From Sphingobacterium bambusae (GTDB lineage: Bacteria; Bacteroidota; Bacteroidia; Sphingobacteriales; Sphingobacteriaceae), in the NCBI RefSeq assembly GCF_033955345.1, contig NZ_CP138332.1:2604001-2668000 (forward strand): DNA of 64,000 bases, in the 5' to 3' direction. A program made the translations under genes and the position numbers. Each line of letters starts with the position of its first letter. Positions within the stretch are counted from its first letter, which is position 1. The notes below the pieces were generated by a model. That model had not been told where the DNA came from and did no database searches. It saw nothing but the letters and a program-made list of their open reading frames with translations. Positions 36,951 to 45,438 of the stretch are shown here, piece by piece.

Positions 36951-37823
36951 TTAAATCCCTTCCAACACCTTTCGTATCCAAGCTACGGCCTTGTTTATTG
37001 GTTCACGATTGCTGGTGAAGGCCGTATTATGCCCGAGTTCCGGAAACAAATAGTAGGTATAAGGCTTTTTCAATGCGATGTGTTTCTCGAGCTGTTCGAT
37101 GGACAAGCCTACAGGAGCCTGCACATCCTTCCCTCCGAAGATCCATAGGCCGGGAGTGGAAAGCTGCTGCAGGATAGCATTGGGATCTGTATCCACGAAT
37201 GCATACCTATCTGGGTCGTTCGCAATATGCATGCGGACTTCAGCTTCAGTATGATTGGCCCAAAAATTAGGCTTACCTTCCGTAAAGAACTGAAACCGCA
37301 ACTGCTCCAATGCCGTAACCAGCGCACCGCTAAAGATCACCATAAAATTAACCTTCGGGTTCTCCTTGGCGGCTATTGGAATAATCCAGCCCGCTTGGCT
37401 TCCGCCGATGAGCCCCAATTTTAGATGCTGCTGACCCAAATAAGCAGACAGATGGTTGATGGCCGCGCTGGCATCATCTGCCAATAGCTGTAAATTTGCC
37501 GAATCCACATTGTTGGTTCCCACTTCTGGCCCTGCATATATGCCCTCAGACTCCCCCACGCCGCGCTTGTCATAGGTGAGTACACAAAAGCCTTCGCTGG
37601 CCAAGGTCTTTGCAAAATCGACCATTCTTTTTTCCTTTCCCGATCCATGCACAATAACCAAGGCCGCCTGTGGCTTCGGCGGCGAATAGATGCTCCCCGA
37701 CAGCTTGACGTTGTGGCTCAAAAAATGCGTATGCTCCGAGGTATAGGACACTTCCTGTGCGAAAAGCTTACAAGACAGTAAGGCACAAACGAAAATAGGG
37801 ACTAGCTTATGTAGTGAAAACAT
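36951..37823 (-). CDS. Exported alpha/beta hydrolase (S9-like esterase)
   Basis: The protein has 290 residues. A signal peptide (VPIFVCALLSCKLFAQ) is followed by the hydrolase fold: ALVIVHGSGKEKRMVDFAKT, CVLTYDKRGVGESEGIY, the nucleophile elbow GLIGGSQAGWI (Ser in GGSQAG), Asp near LWIFGGKDVQAP and the His in LFPELGHNTAF. It resembles the 'prolyl oligopeptidase-like' esterases of Bacteroidetes (YqiA/FrsA-type folds). Substrate unknown. The 283 bases downstream (37824-38106) are AT-rich and hold a promoter for the next gene. Confidence 0.85.
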   Translation of the reverse strand: MFSLHKLVPIFVCALLSCKLFAQEVSYTSEHTHFLSHNVKLSGSIYSPPKPQAALVIVHGSGKEKRMVDFAKTLASEGFCVLTYDKRGVGESEGIYAGPEVGTNNVDSANLQLLADDASAAINHLSAYLGQQHLKLGLIGGSQAGWIIPIAAKENPKVNFMVIFSGALVTALEQLRFQFFTEGKPNFWANHTEAEVRMHIANDPDRYAFVDTDPNAILQQLSTPGLWIFGGKDVQAPVGLSIEQLEKHIALKKPYTYYLFPELGHNTAFTSNREPINKAVAWIRKVLEGI

Positions 37824-38074
37824 ACTGTACGTGTTTTTAATTGAACCGCTGGCGGCATAGCCAAAGGGCGTGCATGCGGTTAAACATCAGGGGCGAATTT
37901 AGCACGAAATTACGATCCCTAAAGGAAAACTAGGTGAAGACAGGGATACGCTCGGCAGATGTAGGAATTGGCTAGGTAAATAGCTTTGGATAGCTATCTG
38001 TCATTGCTTTTTTGATGAACAGCAGTCAGCCGAGCCGAACGAATATATTTTTTATCTATTTATAGAATTATTCT

Positions 38075-38102
38075 TTTGTAACCTGCATGATTGATAACTT
38101 TG
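38075..38102 (+). promoter_or_regulatory. Promoter with TAACTTTG just before a start codon
   Basis: TAACTTTG at 38095-38102 is a perfect TAnnTTTG. A TTTG at 38075-38078 lies 16 bases upstream (shorter than the usual 19). The expected start site is at or next to the ATG at 38107, so the mRNA would be leaderless or nearly so. Confidence 0.45.
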
Positions 38103-38106
38103 TGCT

Positions 38107-38742
38107 ATGCATAAATTTTTCCTACTGTTGTGCGCCACCTTGTTGGCGCAGGTACCGCATGCCCAAGAGGCTCAACTCGGCCAGCAGCGCGAGATCGCCC
38201 TGTACAAAGCCGTGGTGAAGTGCGCGCGCGAAACTGTAACCGGCATATTGCAACAGGTAACGCCCGAGGCAGTGACCATTCAGACCTACGACGGTTCAAG
38301 AACGATTCCATCTACATCCATAAAATCGGTCAAAGTGAAGTTTGACAAGAAGAAAAACGTACCGATCTTTCGGAATCTTGCGCAGGGAGGATTAGACGCC
38401 ATCGTGGATCCCGCCTATACTTCGAGTAGGCAAAATTTAAACCTGAACCCCTACGGCCAGCCAATGATCGATGAAGATGGCGAAGAAGATACGCCCTTGG
38501 CAGACCGCATACTGCTCGGCGGCGCTATGATTGCTGGAGCCGTTTTGGGAAATGAGGTTGCCAAAATAATTCCAGCCGCAACTATTGAGACCTTCCGCAT
38601 TCGCTATTCCAAAGAGCGCTACCAAGGCTTATATAAAGAGCTTTCCATGTATTCTGTTTTTCTACAATCCTCCGCCGATTATGAACAGATTCTGAAAGAG
38701 AAGCTCAAACGCGCCATGGAGGCCAATAAGCTGCAGATTTGA
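38107..38742 (+). CDS. Exported protein of unknown function
   Basis: The protein has 211 residues. A signal peptide (LLLCATLLAQVPHAQ) is followed by a short beta-rich part that resembles Sm-like turns (TVTGILQQVTPEAVTIQTYD). After a low-complexity linker (SSRQNLNLNPYGQP) comes an apolar glycine-rich segment (LGGAMIAGAVLGNEVAKII) that could insert in a membrane, then a helical tail. No family recognised. Start supported by the promoter directly in front. Confidence 0.65.
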   Translation: MHKFFLLLCATLLAQVPHAQEAQLGQQREIALYKAVVKCARETVTGILQQVTPEAVTIQTYDGSRTIPSTSIKSVKVKFDKKKNVPIFRNLAQGGLDAIVDPAYTSSRQNLNLNPYGQPMIDEDGEEDTPLADRILLGGAMIAGAVLGNEVAKIIPAATIETFRIRYSKERYQGLYKELSMYSVFLQSSADYEQILKEKLKRAMEANKLQI

Positions 38743-38796
38743 TCGGCAGTATGCTTGCCTGTCCTTAAAGAGTTTTATGATGAACTCTAAATAGCG

Positions 38797-39891
38797 CTAA
38801 TTCGTCTTAAATCTCTCGAAGGATTGCCAATATTTGTCCTTATACAAATCGTACTCGACCCGCAGCTGATCTGAATAGGCCTTCGTTTGCTCGTGCAACA
38901 CTTTCGATGGCTTTCTAAAATCTTTGCAAGCGAAGTAAATTTCCCTCATGTTGTCGGCCGTTTGCCTACCGATATTTAAATAACCATCCACGTCTTTCAA
39001 CTTTAGCATTAGCTCATCCTCAAATTTGTTGAGTAGTTCATACGCCTCATTGTCGGGCAAGCCGTTGCTCTGACTACCATCATACGGAATTCTTACCTCC
39101 AAAATCCAGGGATGTGATGCTTTACCATCCCATTCCAGTAGTGTAGCATCAACAATTGCAAAGAGTGGTAAACCATTATTTAACTCTGCTGTTAAACTGG
39201 AGTAGTTATCATTTGTCGTATCATAACGCAGTTCTTCATACTTCTCCACAAACTCCTTCTGGCGCCAGATCAGAAAGTCTTTAAGTTTTGCTATCGGGAC
39301 AAGTTCTTTCTCCGCATCAGCTCTGCTAATAACTTTTATACTATCTATGTTTTCGAGACAGCCTAGTTCGCCCAAATAATTATCTATGAAAATGTAGGCC
39401 CCTTTTATGATCTGTTCTTCATTTTCCTCGGTCAACTCGTCGTGGATAATCGAAATATCAATTTCGTCAGGATAATCAGGATAGTCATTTGAATAAAAGA
39501 AAAGATTAGCATCATGAAATTGGTATCCTCCCATATTTATGCCCACATCTTTAATGTCCTCCGCAGGTTTAAGTGCGGTGAACCTCCAACCTTCGATCTT
39601 TGGTGCTTGCGCCACAATCTCCTCGATGAAAACAATGTTTTTCGTGCAACCATCAGCGGTCAATATGAGTTCGGCGGTAGCTTGGTCATACATCCCGGTC
39701 ACGAAAAATAAATCCTCGTGTAACTCTTCAAGTTTTGGCGAAAGCTTGTCAAAAAAGTCACTTTCAATGTTATCGCCATTTTGCACAACATGAAAAAATG
39801 TCTTTTCATTGTTTTGAAACCAATCCCAAAAATCGGCGTAACTTATTTCTGATCCTTCATTTTCACTTGACATTCCTTTCGATATATTCAT
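38797..39891 (-). CDS. DUF695-domain protein
   Basis: The protein has 364 residues from the ATG at 39891 (the frame reaches a TTG at 39903). It has no signal peptide. The N-terminal half is acidic (FWDWFQNNEKTFFHVVQN). The C-terminal half matches DUF695 (FAIVDATLLEWDGKASHPWI, LEVRIPYDGSQSNGLPDNEA, GRQTADNMREIYFACKDFRK). DUF695 proteins are found alone or in polymorphic-toxin immunity arrays; their function is not established. It is divergent from the regulated paralogue at 40330, like the DUF2625 gene is from copy 1. The 438 bases between them carry the control sites listed next. Confidence 0.75.
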   Translation of the reverse strand: MNISKGMSSENEGSEISYADFWDWFQNNEKTFFHVVQNGDNIESDFFDKLSPKLEELHEDLFFVTGMYDQATAELILTADGCTKNIVFIEEIVAQAPKIEGWRFTALKPAEDIKDVGINMGGYQFHDANLFFYSNDYPDYPDEIDISIIHDELTEENEEQIIKGAYIFIDNYLGELGCLENIDSIKVISRADAEKELVPIAKLKDFLIWRQKEFVEKYEELRYDTTNDNYSSLTAELNNGLPLFAIVDATLLEWDGKASHPWILEVRIPYDGSQSNGLPDNEAYELLNKFEDELMLKLKDVDGYLNIGRQTADNMREIYFACKDFRKPSKVLHEQTKAYSDQLRVEYDLYKDKYWQSFERFKTN

Positions 39892-40016
39892 GCTGTAATT
39901 CAAAAAAATTGATTCACAGCAATAATACTTATTTCCGTTAAGATAATGAAATAGGAATAATGGCCCCGTTTGCTTTTGCGTGTGGCATGTCTATTACGAC
40001 ATTTACGTTCCACAAT

Positions 40017-40054
40017 TGTTCGCTCCTGAACATCCGTCTGTCCGTTATCGTACA
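40017..40054 (+). promoter_or_regulatory. Two tandem activator dyads, copy 2
   Basis: TGTTCGCTCCTGAACA (40017-40032) and TGTCCGTTATCGTACA (40039-40054) share the form TGTnC-N6-GnACA and start 22 bases apart. The second dyad is identical in all 16 bases to the one at 14812-14827. Confidence 0.6.
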
Positions 40055-40109
40055 GCTTAAATTTGAACATAAAACCCTAAACATCTACATATCTTATACT
40101 TACAGTTTT

Positions 40110-40125
40110 TGGCAGCGCTGTTGCA
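40110..40125 (+). promoter_or_regulatory. Sigma-54 promoter -24/-12, copy 2
   Basis: TGGCAGCGCTGTTGCA has the invariant GG and GC at the correct spacing and starts 71 bases after the second dyad, as in copy 1. The expected start is near 40137, giving a leader of about 190 bases. Confidence 0.6.
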
Positions 40126-40182
40126 TCTCTTATTACAGATGGACATGCCAACAAAAGGAAAGCATCTTTGCCGGGTAAAGGT

Positions 40183-40212
40183 TTCACCGAACAAAGTCCT
40201 GCATTTACCGAG
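40183..40212 (+). promoter_or_regulatory. LytTR-like direct repeats, copy 2
   Basis: TTCACCGAA (from 40183) and TTTACCGAG (from 40204) start 21 bases apart. The -7 element follows 59 bases after the second one, the same distance as in copy 1. Confidence 0.55.
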
Positions 40213-40262
40213 AAACAGCCGTGATCCATCTAATAGATATACAGGAGCGAGCTTTATCGCCG

Positions 40263-40270
40263 TACTTTTG
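40263..40270 (+). promoter_or_regulatory. -7 promoter element TACTTTTG, copy 2
   Basis: A perfect TAnnTTTG lies 59 bases before the ATG at 40330. No TTTG at -33, as in copy 1, which fits activator dependence. Confidence 0.55.
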
Positions 40271-40329
40271 GGATATCAAATAGGAAATAATAACATAAAA
40301 ATATTAAAAGACATTAAAAACACAGCACC

Positions 40330-40755
40330 ATGAAAAAGACATTAACAACCATCGCAACAGCCATCATTATGATCAGCACATGCTCTTCATTCGCCGCAGA
40401 GAAAACAAATCCTTTGAAAGATGTAGCATCCGCTAAAATCATTACCACCTACTTGGAAGCAACCACTTTGGGCAGCGTAGAATTGAACAACTTCCTTTTT
40501 GCAGCCGATTTCCAGTATAGCAACAGCGCCAACAAGGATACATTCAACAAACGCGAATACACCGATTTCTTGAAAGCACACAAAGGGGTAAACTTTGATT
40601 GCAAAACGAGCTACGAGATCTTAGATCAGACAGGAAAGGCCTGCATGGCTAAAGCAACAATGGTATTCGACAACTTTACGCGCGTAGACTACATCACGTT
40701 GAGCCAAGAGCAGGACGGCTGGAAAGTGAGCAAAGTGGTTACGACCTACAAATAA
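40330..40755 (+). CDS. Exported NTF2-like (lumazine-binding-like) protein, paralogue 2
   Basis: The protein has 141 residues with a signal peptide (MKKTLTTIATAIIMISTCSS, then FAAE). The mature domain is nearly the same as at 15106, with the same two cysteines and the identical ending DGWKVSKVVTTYK; 23 of 141 residues differ by hand count. Most differences are conservative, which suggests both copies are under selection. The whole unit, from dyads through terminator (about 840 bases), is duplicated, although the flanking genes differ. Function unknown beyond the NTF2-like fold. Confidence 0.8.
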   Translation: MKKTLTTIATAIIMISTCSSFAAEKTNPLKDVASAKIITTYLEATTLGSVELNNFLFAADFQYSNSANKDTFNKREYTDFLKAHKGVNFDCKTSYEILDQTGKACMAKATMVFDNFTRVDYITLSQEQDGWKVSKVVTTYK

Positions 40756-40787
40756 TAGCCTTATAGATTTTTGCTTCCATATCGCCT

Positions 40788-40799
40788 TGTCGCGAGACA
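40788..40799 (+). promoter_or_regulatory. 3' UTR hairpin with GCGA tetraloop, copy 2
   Basis: TGTC-GCGA-GACA repeats the hairpin at 15563-15576. The surrounding 3' UTR (TAATAGCCTTATAGATTTTT onward) is almost identical in the two loci. Confidence 0.45.
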
Positions 40800-40828
40800 T
40801 CGCATTGTTTAGTTTAGTGTAGTTAATG

Positions 40829-40858
40829 AAGTCTGCAACCTTGCAGACTTTATTTTTT
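40829..40858 (+). terminator. Intrinsic terminator, copy 2
   Basis: AAGTCTGCAA (40829-40838) pairs with TTGCAGACTT (40841-40850), followed by TATTTTTT. It is the counterpart of the terminator at 15599. Confidence 0.85.
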
Positions 40859-41076
40859 GGGTATTTCCCATTTTTCTACAATTCCGCGATTCTTTGCTCT
40901 ACATATAAACTGGGCGCTTGCTACATCTATTGACCTCTCAGTCTTTACAATTCTTTGATCCAGACCCGAAGAATTGCTCATAACATAAGCTCATCACTCA
41001 AACCTATACGAGCTTACGCGGAATAAATTCATATGTAGTAGAAAATTCCTTATATTAATGGCAGTGCAGGCTTCAT

Positions 41077-41580
41077 ATGAAAAGATTATACCGCTTCATA
41101 AACATACTATTTCTATTGTCGATAATCCTCTATCTCTGGGACGTTTTCTATATAGATCATCCTGTTAATAACATTTCCTTTTCGAATAAATTAGGAGATA
41201 ACGAGCACATCGACTTTGGCAGCTATGGACTGATTTATCAACATTATCAGCTGGATACTTTCGAAAATCGCTATAATCTAAAAAAAGAATTGATGGGATG
41301 CTTATTGGATACGACGATTATATTTAAACAGGAAGGCTTGTTAACCATCCGATTTTTAGTCAATAAAGCTGGTGAGGCAGATCGCTTTCGCCCTACATTT
41401 ATCGATGCAAAATACCGAGAGCTGAATCGTACAGAAGACGAGCAGGCGATACACAGGGTTATTGCCTGTTTAAAATCAAAAAAGCATTGGCAAAAAGGAA
41501 CAGTACAGGGGAAACCAAGAAAATACCATACCTATATGAACATACGCATTGAAAACGGCAGAATTAATGATTTCTTTTAG
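41077..41580 (+). CDS. Membrane-anchored TonB C-terminal-like protein
   Basis: The protein has 167 residues with one N-terminal helix (FINILFLLSIILYLWDVFY). The C-terminal 80 residues resemble a TonB C-terminal domain: GLLTIRFLVNKAGEADRFRP, then EQAIHRVIACLKSKKHWQKG and a final beta strand. The proline-rich spacer of true TonB proteins is missing. Members of this type in Bacteroidetes are often annotated as energy-transducer-like proteins without partners. The gene overlaps the next one by 14 bases, so the two are co-expressed. Confidence 0.55.
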   Translation: MKRLYRFINILFLLSIILYLWDVFYIDHPVNNISFSNKLGDNEHIDFGSYGLIYQHYQLDTFENRYNLKKELMGCLLDTTIIFKQEGLLTIRFLVNKAGEADRFRPTFIDAKYRELNRTEDEQAIHRVIACLKSKKHWQKGTVQGKPRKYHTYMNIRIENGRINDFF

Positions 41581-42421
41581 AACAGTAGTAAAAATCTTTC
41601 TTGTTGGGCTGCAAATTGTTGTGATCAGCTCGTCGTTAGCGTATTTTATATACCATTATTTTGCTGGATCTTATTCCCATAGATTTCATTATGCAGAGTT
41701 AAGGCAAGGATCCCTAAAATCAGATTTCATTTTCTCCATATTGGGCATGCAATATCCCAACAATGCGGATGTGTTGCATGAACGATCCGTAGCTTTTAAT
41801 AAACGGGGTATGTATGCGCGGGGATTCCAATTACTTGATTCAGCTGTACATATTGATCCAGCGTCACACCTTGGCTACAGAGGCTGGATAAAGCTTCATA
41901 TGCTACGCGACTACAAGGGGGCTTTACGCGACTTCCTTCGACAAGACGCTTTAACAGCAGACCATGTCGATTATCCAATGAGCGAAAATATTCATTTCTT
42001 GAAAGCAATATGTTACGACAAATTGGGCGATCATGAGACTGCTTTAACTTGTTTTGATACCGCGCGAACTTCTTCTATGGACGGATTTGTTGACTATAAA
42101 ATCGATCTATATAAAGCCATTGTACTTTTTCAGAACAACCGCGAAACGAACGCTGCAGCAATCTTTCGGCAAGTACTAGAGCAATACCCGAAATGTAGCG
42201 AAGCTTATTATTACTTAGCAAGAATTTACAAGCACAGTAATCGAAAAGACGAGGCCGCCACATGCGCTAGTCTAGCTCGAGCCTACTACCTGCAGGGCTA
42301 TAAACTTAAAAATGCGTACAACGAAATGCCTTATGAAATTTATCTTGAAGACATCAACTTACTTAATTGCCAGATAACGTCAACGCAGGTTTCTACAAAC
42401 GGAAACGCAGACCGAAATTGA
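41567..42421 (+). CDS. Membrane-anchored TPR protein
   Basis: The protein has 284 residues from the ATG at 41567, inside the end of the preceding gene; a TTG at 41549 is the other option. One N-terminal helix (VVKIFLVGLQIVVISSSLAY) is followed by several tetratricopeptide repeats (ADVLHERSVAFNKRGMYARG, HFLKAICYDKLGDHETALTC, SEAYYYLARIYKHSNRKDEA). It is probably a periplasmic scaffold. Its last 29 bases overlap the convergent gene at 42393. Confidence 0.75.
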   Translation: MISFRTVVKIFLVGLQIVVISSSLAYFIYHYFAGSYSHRFHYAELRQGSLKSDFIFSILGMQYPNNADVLHERSVAFNKRGMYARGFQLLDSAVHIDPASHLGYRGWIKLHMLRDYKGALRDFLRQDALTADHVDYPMSENIHFLKAICYDKLGDHETALTCFDTARTSSMDGFVDYKIDLYKAIVLFQNNRETNAAAIFRQVLEQYPKCSEAYYYLARIYKHSNRKDEAATCASLARAYYLQGYKLKNAYNEMPYEIYLEDINLLNCQITSTQVSTNGNADRN

Positions 42422-42857
42422 TATAACCTGGATCAAAGGCCTCGGCTTGGAAATAGAACTTACTTTTGAATCCGATATAAGGTTCAAATCTTCTTACCGT
42501 AAACTGAACACCAGCTTGTCCATTGAAAGCAATTTCGTTGCCGGCACCATTCGTCAGGTATTCGTAAGCAGTTCCAGCACCAACATAAATCAATGGATTT
42601 CTTTTAAAGAGGAATAGATTGTAGATATAATCTGCACCGACAAAACCAATATTTGCATTGCTAAATCCCGCCTGCAATTGAAGTGCCTGACGGTTGGTAA
42701 GGTCGTATTTTCCCTGTACTCCATAATATAGATCGTAGCTGGGCGACTCTAACTGAAAATCTGATACGACACCTAAAGATATCTTCCGCTCCTGTGCTTT
42801 TACAGACCAGCAAAAGAAGAATAAGAAAAACAACACAAAATGCTTAAAAAAATGCAT
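42393..42857 (-). CDS. Small outer-membrane beta-barrel protein
   Basis: The protein has 154 residues. The signal peptide (FFLFFFCWSVKAQ) is followed by alternating strands (LYYGVQGKYDLTNRQALQLQ, AGFSNANIGFVGADYIYNLF, FEPYIGFKSKFYFQAE) and an aromatic/apolar C-terminus GYINFGLRFRL typical of outer-membrane barrels. About eight strands fit an OmpX/OmpA-like barrel. On the minus strand, TAAATTTG lies about 40 bases before the ATG and could be its -7 element. Function unknown. Confidence 0.7.
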   Translation of the reverse strand: MHFFKHFVLFFLFFFCWSVKAQERKISLGVVSDFQLESPSYDLYYGVQGKYDLTNRQALQLQAGFSNANIGFVGADYIYNLFLFKRNPLIYVGAGTAYEYLTNGAGNEIAFNGQAGVQFTVRRFEPYIGFKSKFYFQAEAFDPGYINFGLRFRL

Positions 42858-42950
42858 GGTACTTGATTAATTGATGGTCACTTTGTCACCAGTCGCAAAT
42901 TTATAAACTAATCCAAATGACAGAAACTTTAACACAATATTTTTCAATAC

Positions 42951-42988
42951 AAACCGAAATAACAATGTCGATTCGGTTTTTTATTTTA
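42951..42988 (+). terminator. Hairpin with T-run upstream of 43022
   Basis: AAACCGAA (42951-42958) pairs with TTCGGTTT (42972-42979) across 13 bases, followed by TTTATTTT. It could stop read-through toward 43022. No plus-strand gene ends nearby. Confidence 0.45.
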
Positions 42989-43002
42989 TAAAGGAACATT
43001 CG

Positions 43003-43010
43003 TAGCTTTG
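43003..43010 (+). promoter_or_regulatory. -7 element TAGCTTTG close to a start codon
   Basis: A perfect TAnnTTTG ends 11 bases before the ATG at 43022, so the 5' UTR would be only a few bases. A TTTA lies 19 bases upstream. Confidence 0.45.
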
Positions 43011-43021
43011 CAGAACAGCCT

Positions 43022-43558
43022 ATGCTAAGTTTAAGAAATTTTATCGACGTCTATTTTTTTCGGCCACTCAAAAACTTTTTTAGTAGGCTACTTAGGAAAG
43101 GTTCTTCCTCAACGAAATCTTGCACTGTATATAGGAAAGATGGCAATCTATACGTCGTCACGACATTTAAGACAGACACGGGACTTCTACTCGAAAACCT
43201 CCCAATATATAGGCTTCAGGAAGATGATGCTGTACTTTTTGATAAGCTTATTAGAGAATCGTTGGAAATAAGCAATAGGATTGTACGCGTCCCCAACCGA
43301 GAGGAGACAGCCGCTACGCAGAAATTACTTTTGAAAAATTTGCAAGAACGATCTTTTAAGAGTCTTTACACAAAAGCCAAGGCTTGTGGTATTTTTATTG
43401 CGAAGACCGAAATCACGGTTTACCCTTACATTACGGATAATCCTAAACGTGGGATGAGGGAGATTGCGGATCGAAGGGCTCGCTTTGAGGAAGATGAGAA
43501 TGGACTAAACCTCGCTATTGCATATTTAAGGGAATGTCTTTTTGATCATCGCGATTAA
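43022..43558 (+). CDS. Small cytosolic protein of unknown function, immunity-like
   Basis: The protein has 178 residues with no signal peptide. It begins with a basic amphipathic stretch (FFRPLKNFFSRLLRKGSSST) followed by a compact alpha/beta part (KDGNLYVVTTFKTDTGLLLE, VPNREETAATQKLLLKNLQE) and a helix near the end (GLNLAIAYLRECLFDHRD). The size, solitary setting and lack of other features are like those of orphan toxin-immunity proteins in this type of region, but I cannot tie it to a family. Start supported by the promoter immediately upstream. Confidence 0.55.
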   Translation: MLSLRNFIDVYFFRPLKNFFSRLLRKGSSSTKSCTVYRKDGNLYVVTTFKTDTGLLLENLPIYRLQEDDAVLFDKLIRESLEISNRIVRVPNREETAATQKLLLKNLQERSFKSLYTKAKACGIFIAKTEITVYPYITDNPKRGMREIADRRARFEEDENGLNLAIAYLRECLFDHRD

Positions 43559-43719
43559 CAAGATCGCACAAACATGCGATACGGGTTGGTTCGCCAACAC
43601 CTCAAGCAGCATATTCTCTTTTTTGTTACCTTATTGTTTTATACAGGCGACAATTCAAAATCGACAACGACTGTTATTATGAGCTATTGCATGTGGTTCG
43701 TGCAGCATAAATGAGCCAT

Positions 43720-44418
43720 TTACTCAAAAACCATATCAAGACTGCGGAACTTCACCCATTCATCTCGCTTTTCACTGCTATCGCTGATAGCGATAACCGT
43801 CAGCTTATTTTCTTTGCTGGTTAGGTTTTCTTTATAAATCAGGTAATATGTGCTGTGCTTGTCCCGGTCTACGACCTTTGTCAGTTCTTGGATAATATGA
43901 TCTGTTTCCTGTTCTCCATTTTCATCTAAAAAGATCGGACGATCCTTCGTACTTTCTATTTTTTTATCGAATGTCTTCTCCCCTAGCGTAGTACTGTAGG
44001 CGCTGTATAGTGCTTTGCATTGTGGATTATTTTGCACCTCCAGTTCGTAACAGAAAGCTTCACCCGTAGTTTTCATGTAATAAACAACAAGGCTTTCTAT
44101 TTCGCCTATTTCCAACGACTTAAAGGTAAACGTATTGCTGTTGTCAAAGGCGAACTCTTCGTAATCCATGTTTATGTTGTATGTAGCATTGCTGTTATCA
44201 TCTTTTGTCATGCGGAAGCTTTTCAGCAGCGTATCCAGCTGTTGATTTAATGCGATTTTATCAACCTGAATAGATTCTTTCTGTTGAATTTCTGATGTGG
44301 TATGCACCGCTTCTTGGCTAGTCGTGGAAGACTGTGAATTACGCTCTTGACAGGAAAAGAAAAGCACATAGATCGGCAGGAAAAGCATATGGATTAGGGT
44401 TGTATTTTTTGTGTTCAT
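43720..44418 (-). CDS. Lipoprotein of unknown function
   Basis: The protein has 232 residues from the ATG at 44418, start of a lipoprotein signal (MLFLPIYVLFFSC); the frame reaches 44565. The first 30 mature residues are Ser/Thr/Gln-rich. The rest is beta-rich with ATYNINMDYEEFAFDNSNTF and STYYLIYKENLTSKENKLTV. No family recognised. It stands alone, and the 161 bases before it (43559-43719) hold nothing I can name. Confidence 0.6.
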   Translation of the reverse strand: MNTKNTTLIHMLFLPIYVLFFSCQERNSQSSTTSQEAVHTTSEIQQKESIQVDKIALNQQLDTLLKSFRMTKDDNSNATYNINMDYEEFAFDNSNTFTFKSLEIGEIESLVVYYMKTTGEAFCYELEVQNNPQCKALYSAYSTTLGEKTFDKKIESTKDRPIFLDENGEQETDHIIQELTKVVDRDKHSTYYLIYKENLTSKENKLTVIAISDSSEKRDEWVKFRSLDMVFE

Positions 44419-44699
44419 GAATGTATCTGGATTATATGGATGTGCTCGATTAGTGACGGTTTTATGCTCCCCTTTTCCAAGGATTGACCGCTTAAAAAGC
44501 TTACTGTGCTTAACAAGAGGCTGAACAATATGCCGATTTTTTTTCTCATGTTTATGCTTTATCAAATGTACGGCCTAATCTTTTAAACCTCGCTGCTGTT
44601 TATGATTTGGTATAACCGATTTACGATTCGCAGTTGACTCGACCGCTCCCGGCGTCAACAACAAAGATAAGATCAAGCAAGGTATAAATAAATCCAAGT

Positions 44700-45233
44700 C
44701 ATCAGACATTGTTTTTAAAGTATCTGATCTTACGGATGGTTTGGACTGCGTGTAAGCTAAAGCATCTTATACCTCGTCCATTGCTTCGCTTGGTATGTAC
44801 AAGGCATTTGACCTTATGGACAAATTCGCTTGCATACCCGATGAGTTGGCCTATAGATCGGCCAATATGGCGTTACTCCACGCCAAGTCTTCGTCCCCCC
44901 TCCACACATCGTCTTTAAAGTCGGATGGTGTATCCGAGCCTAGCGTTGATGTATCCGACTAGTAATGGAAGTTCATCCGACAGTAAGATACTCTTTATTT
45001 TACGTCAGATACTCTTCATTTTCCGTCAGACAAAGACATTTTACGGTAGGATACTTACACTTTCCCGTCAGATGCTCTATGTTTTACATCAGATAAGGAG
45101 ACTTTTCCGTCAGATACTGTATATGTTGCGTCAGCTATACCATATTTACCGTCAGACGGACATCCGCATCCATAGGTTGCTATACATTTTAGGTAGGATA
45201 AAGCATCTATTACGTCAGATTGTTTAAAAGACT
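44700..45233. repeat. Degenerate 21-bp repeat field
   Basis: From 44982 to 45233 there are 12 head-to-tail units of exactly 21 bases, the clear ones starting CGTCAGAT (45003, 45024, 45066, 45108, 45129, 45150, 45213) and others decayed (45045, 45087, 45171, 45192). The minus strand reads as a seven-residue repeat SDGKxxx (for example SDGKVSL, SDGKYGI) but is interrupted by a TAA near 45052. Between 44700 and 44960 a weaker 21-base rhythm appears in the opposite sense, reading K-x-S-D on the plus strand with stops. The region from 44566 to 45438 has no gene I would trust. Confidence 0.7.
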
Positions 45234-45438
45234 TGTCGGAAATGGCGACTATCTTTTGTTCCAGCATTCTATTATCCATTCCCGCCAGAGGGATTTTTGC
45301 TGATTGTGCTGCTGAAATCCATGTAAAGTAATCGGCTCTTGACGTATCGCTACAAATTTAAACCACCCGAAACGGATTGTAATCGAATTCTTATTTTACA
45401 AAAAAGCGCGCTAATATTGTAGGGAACAATCTGTAAGG

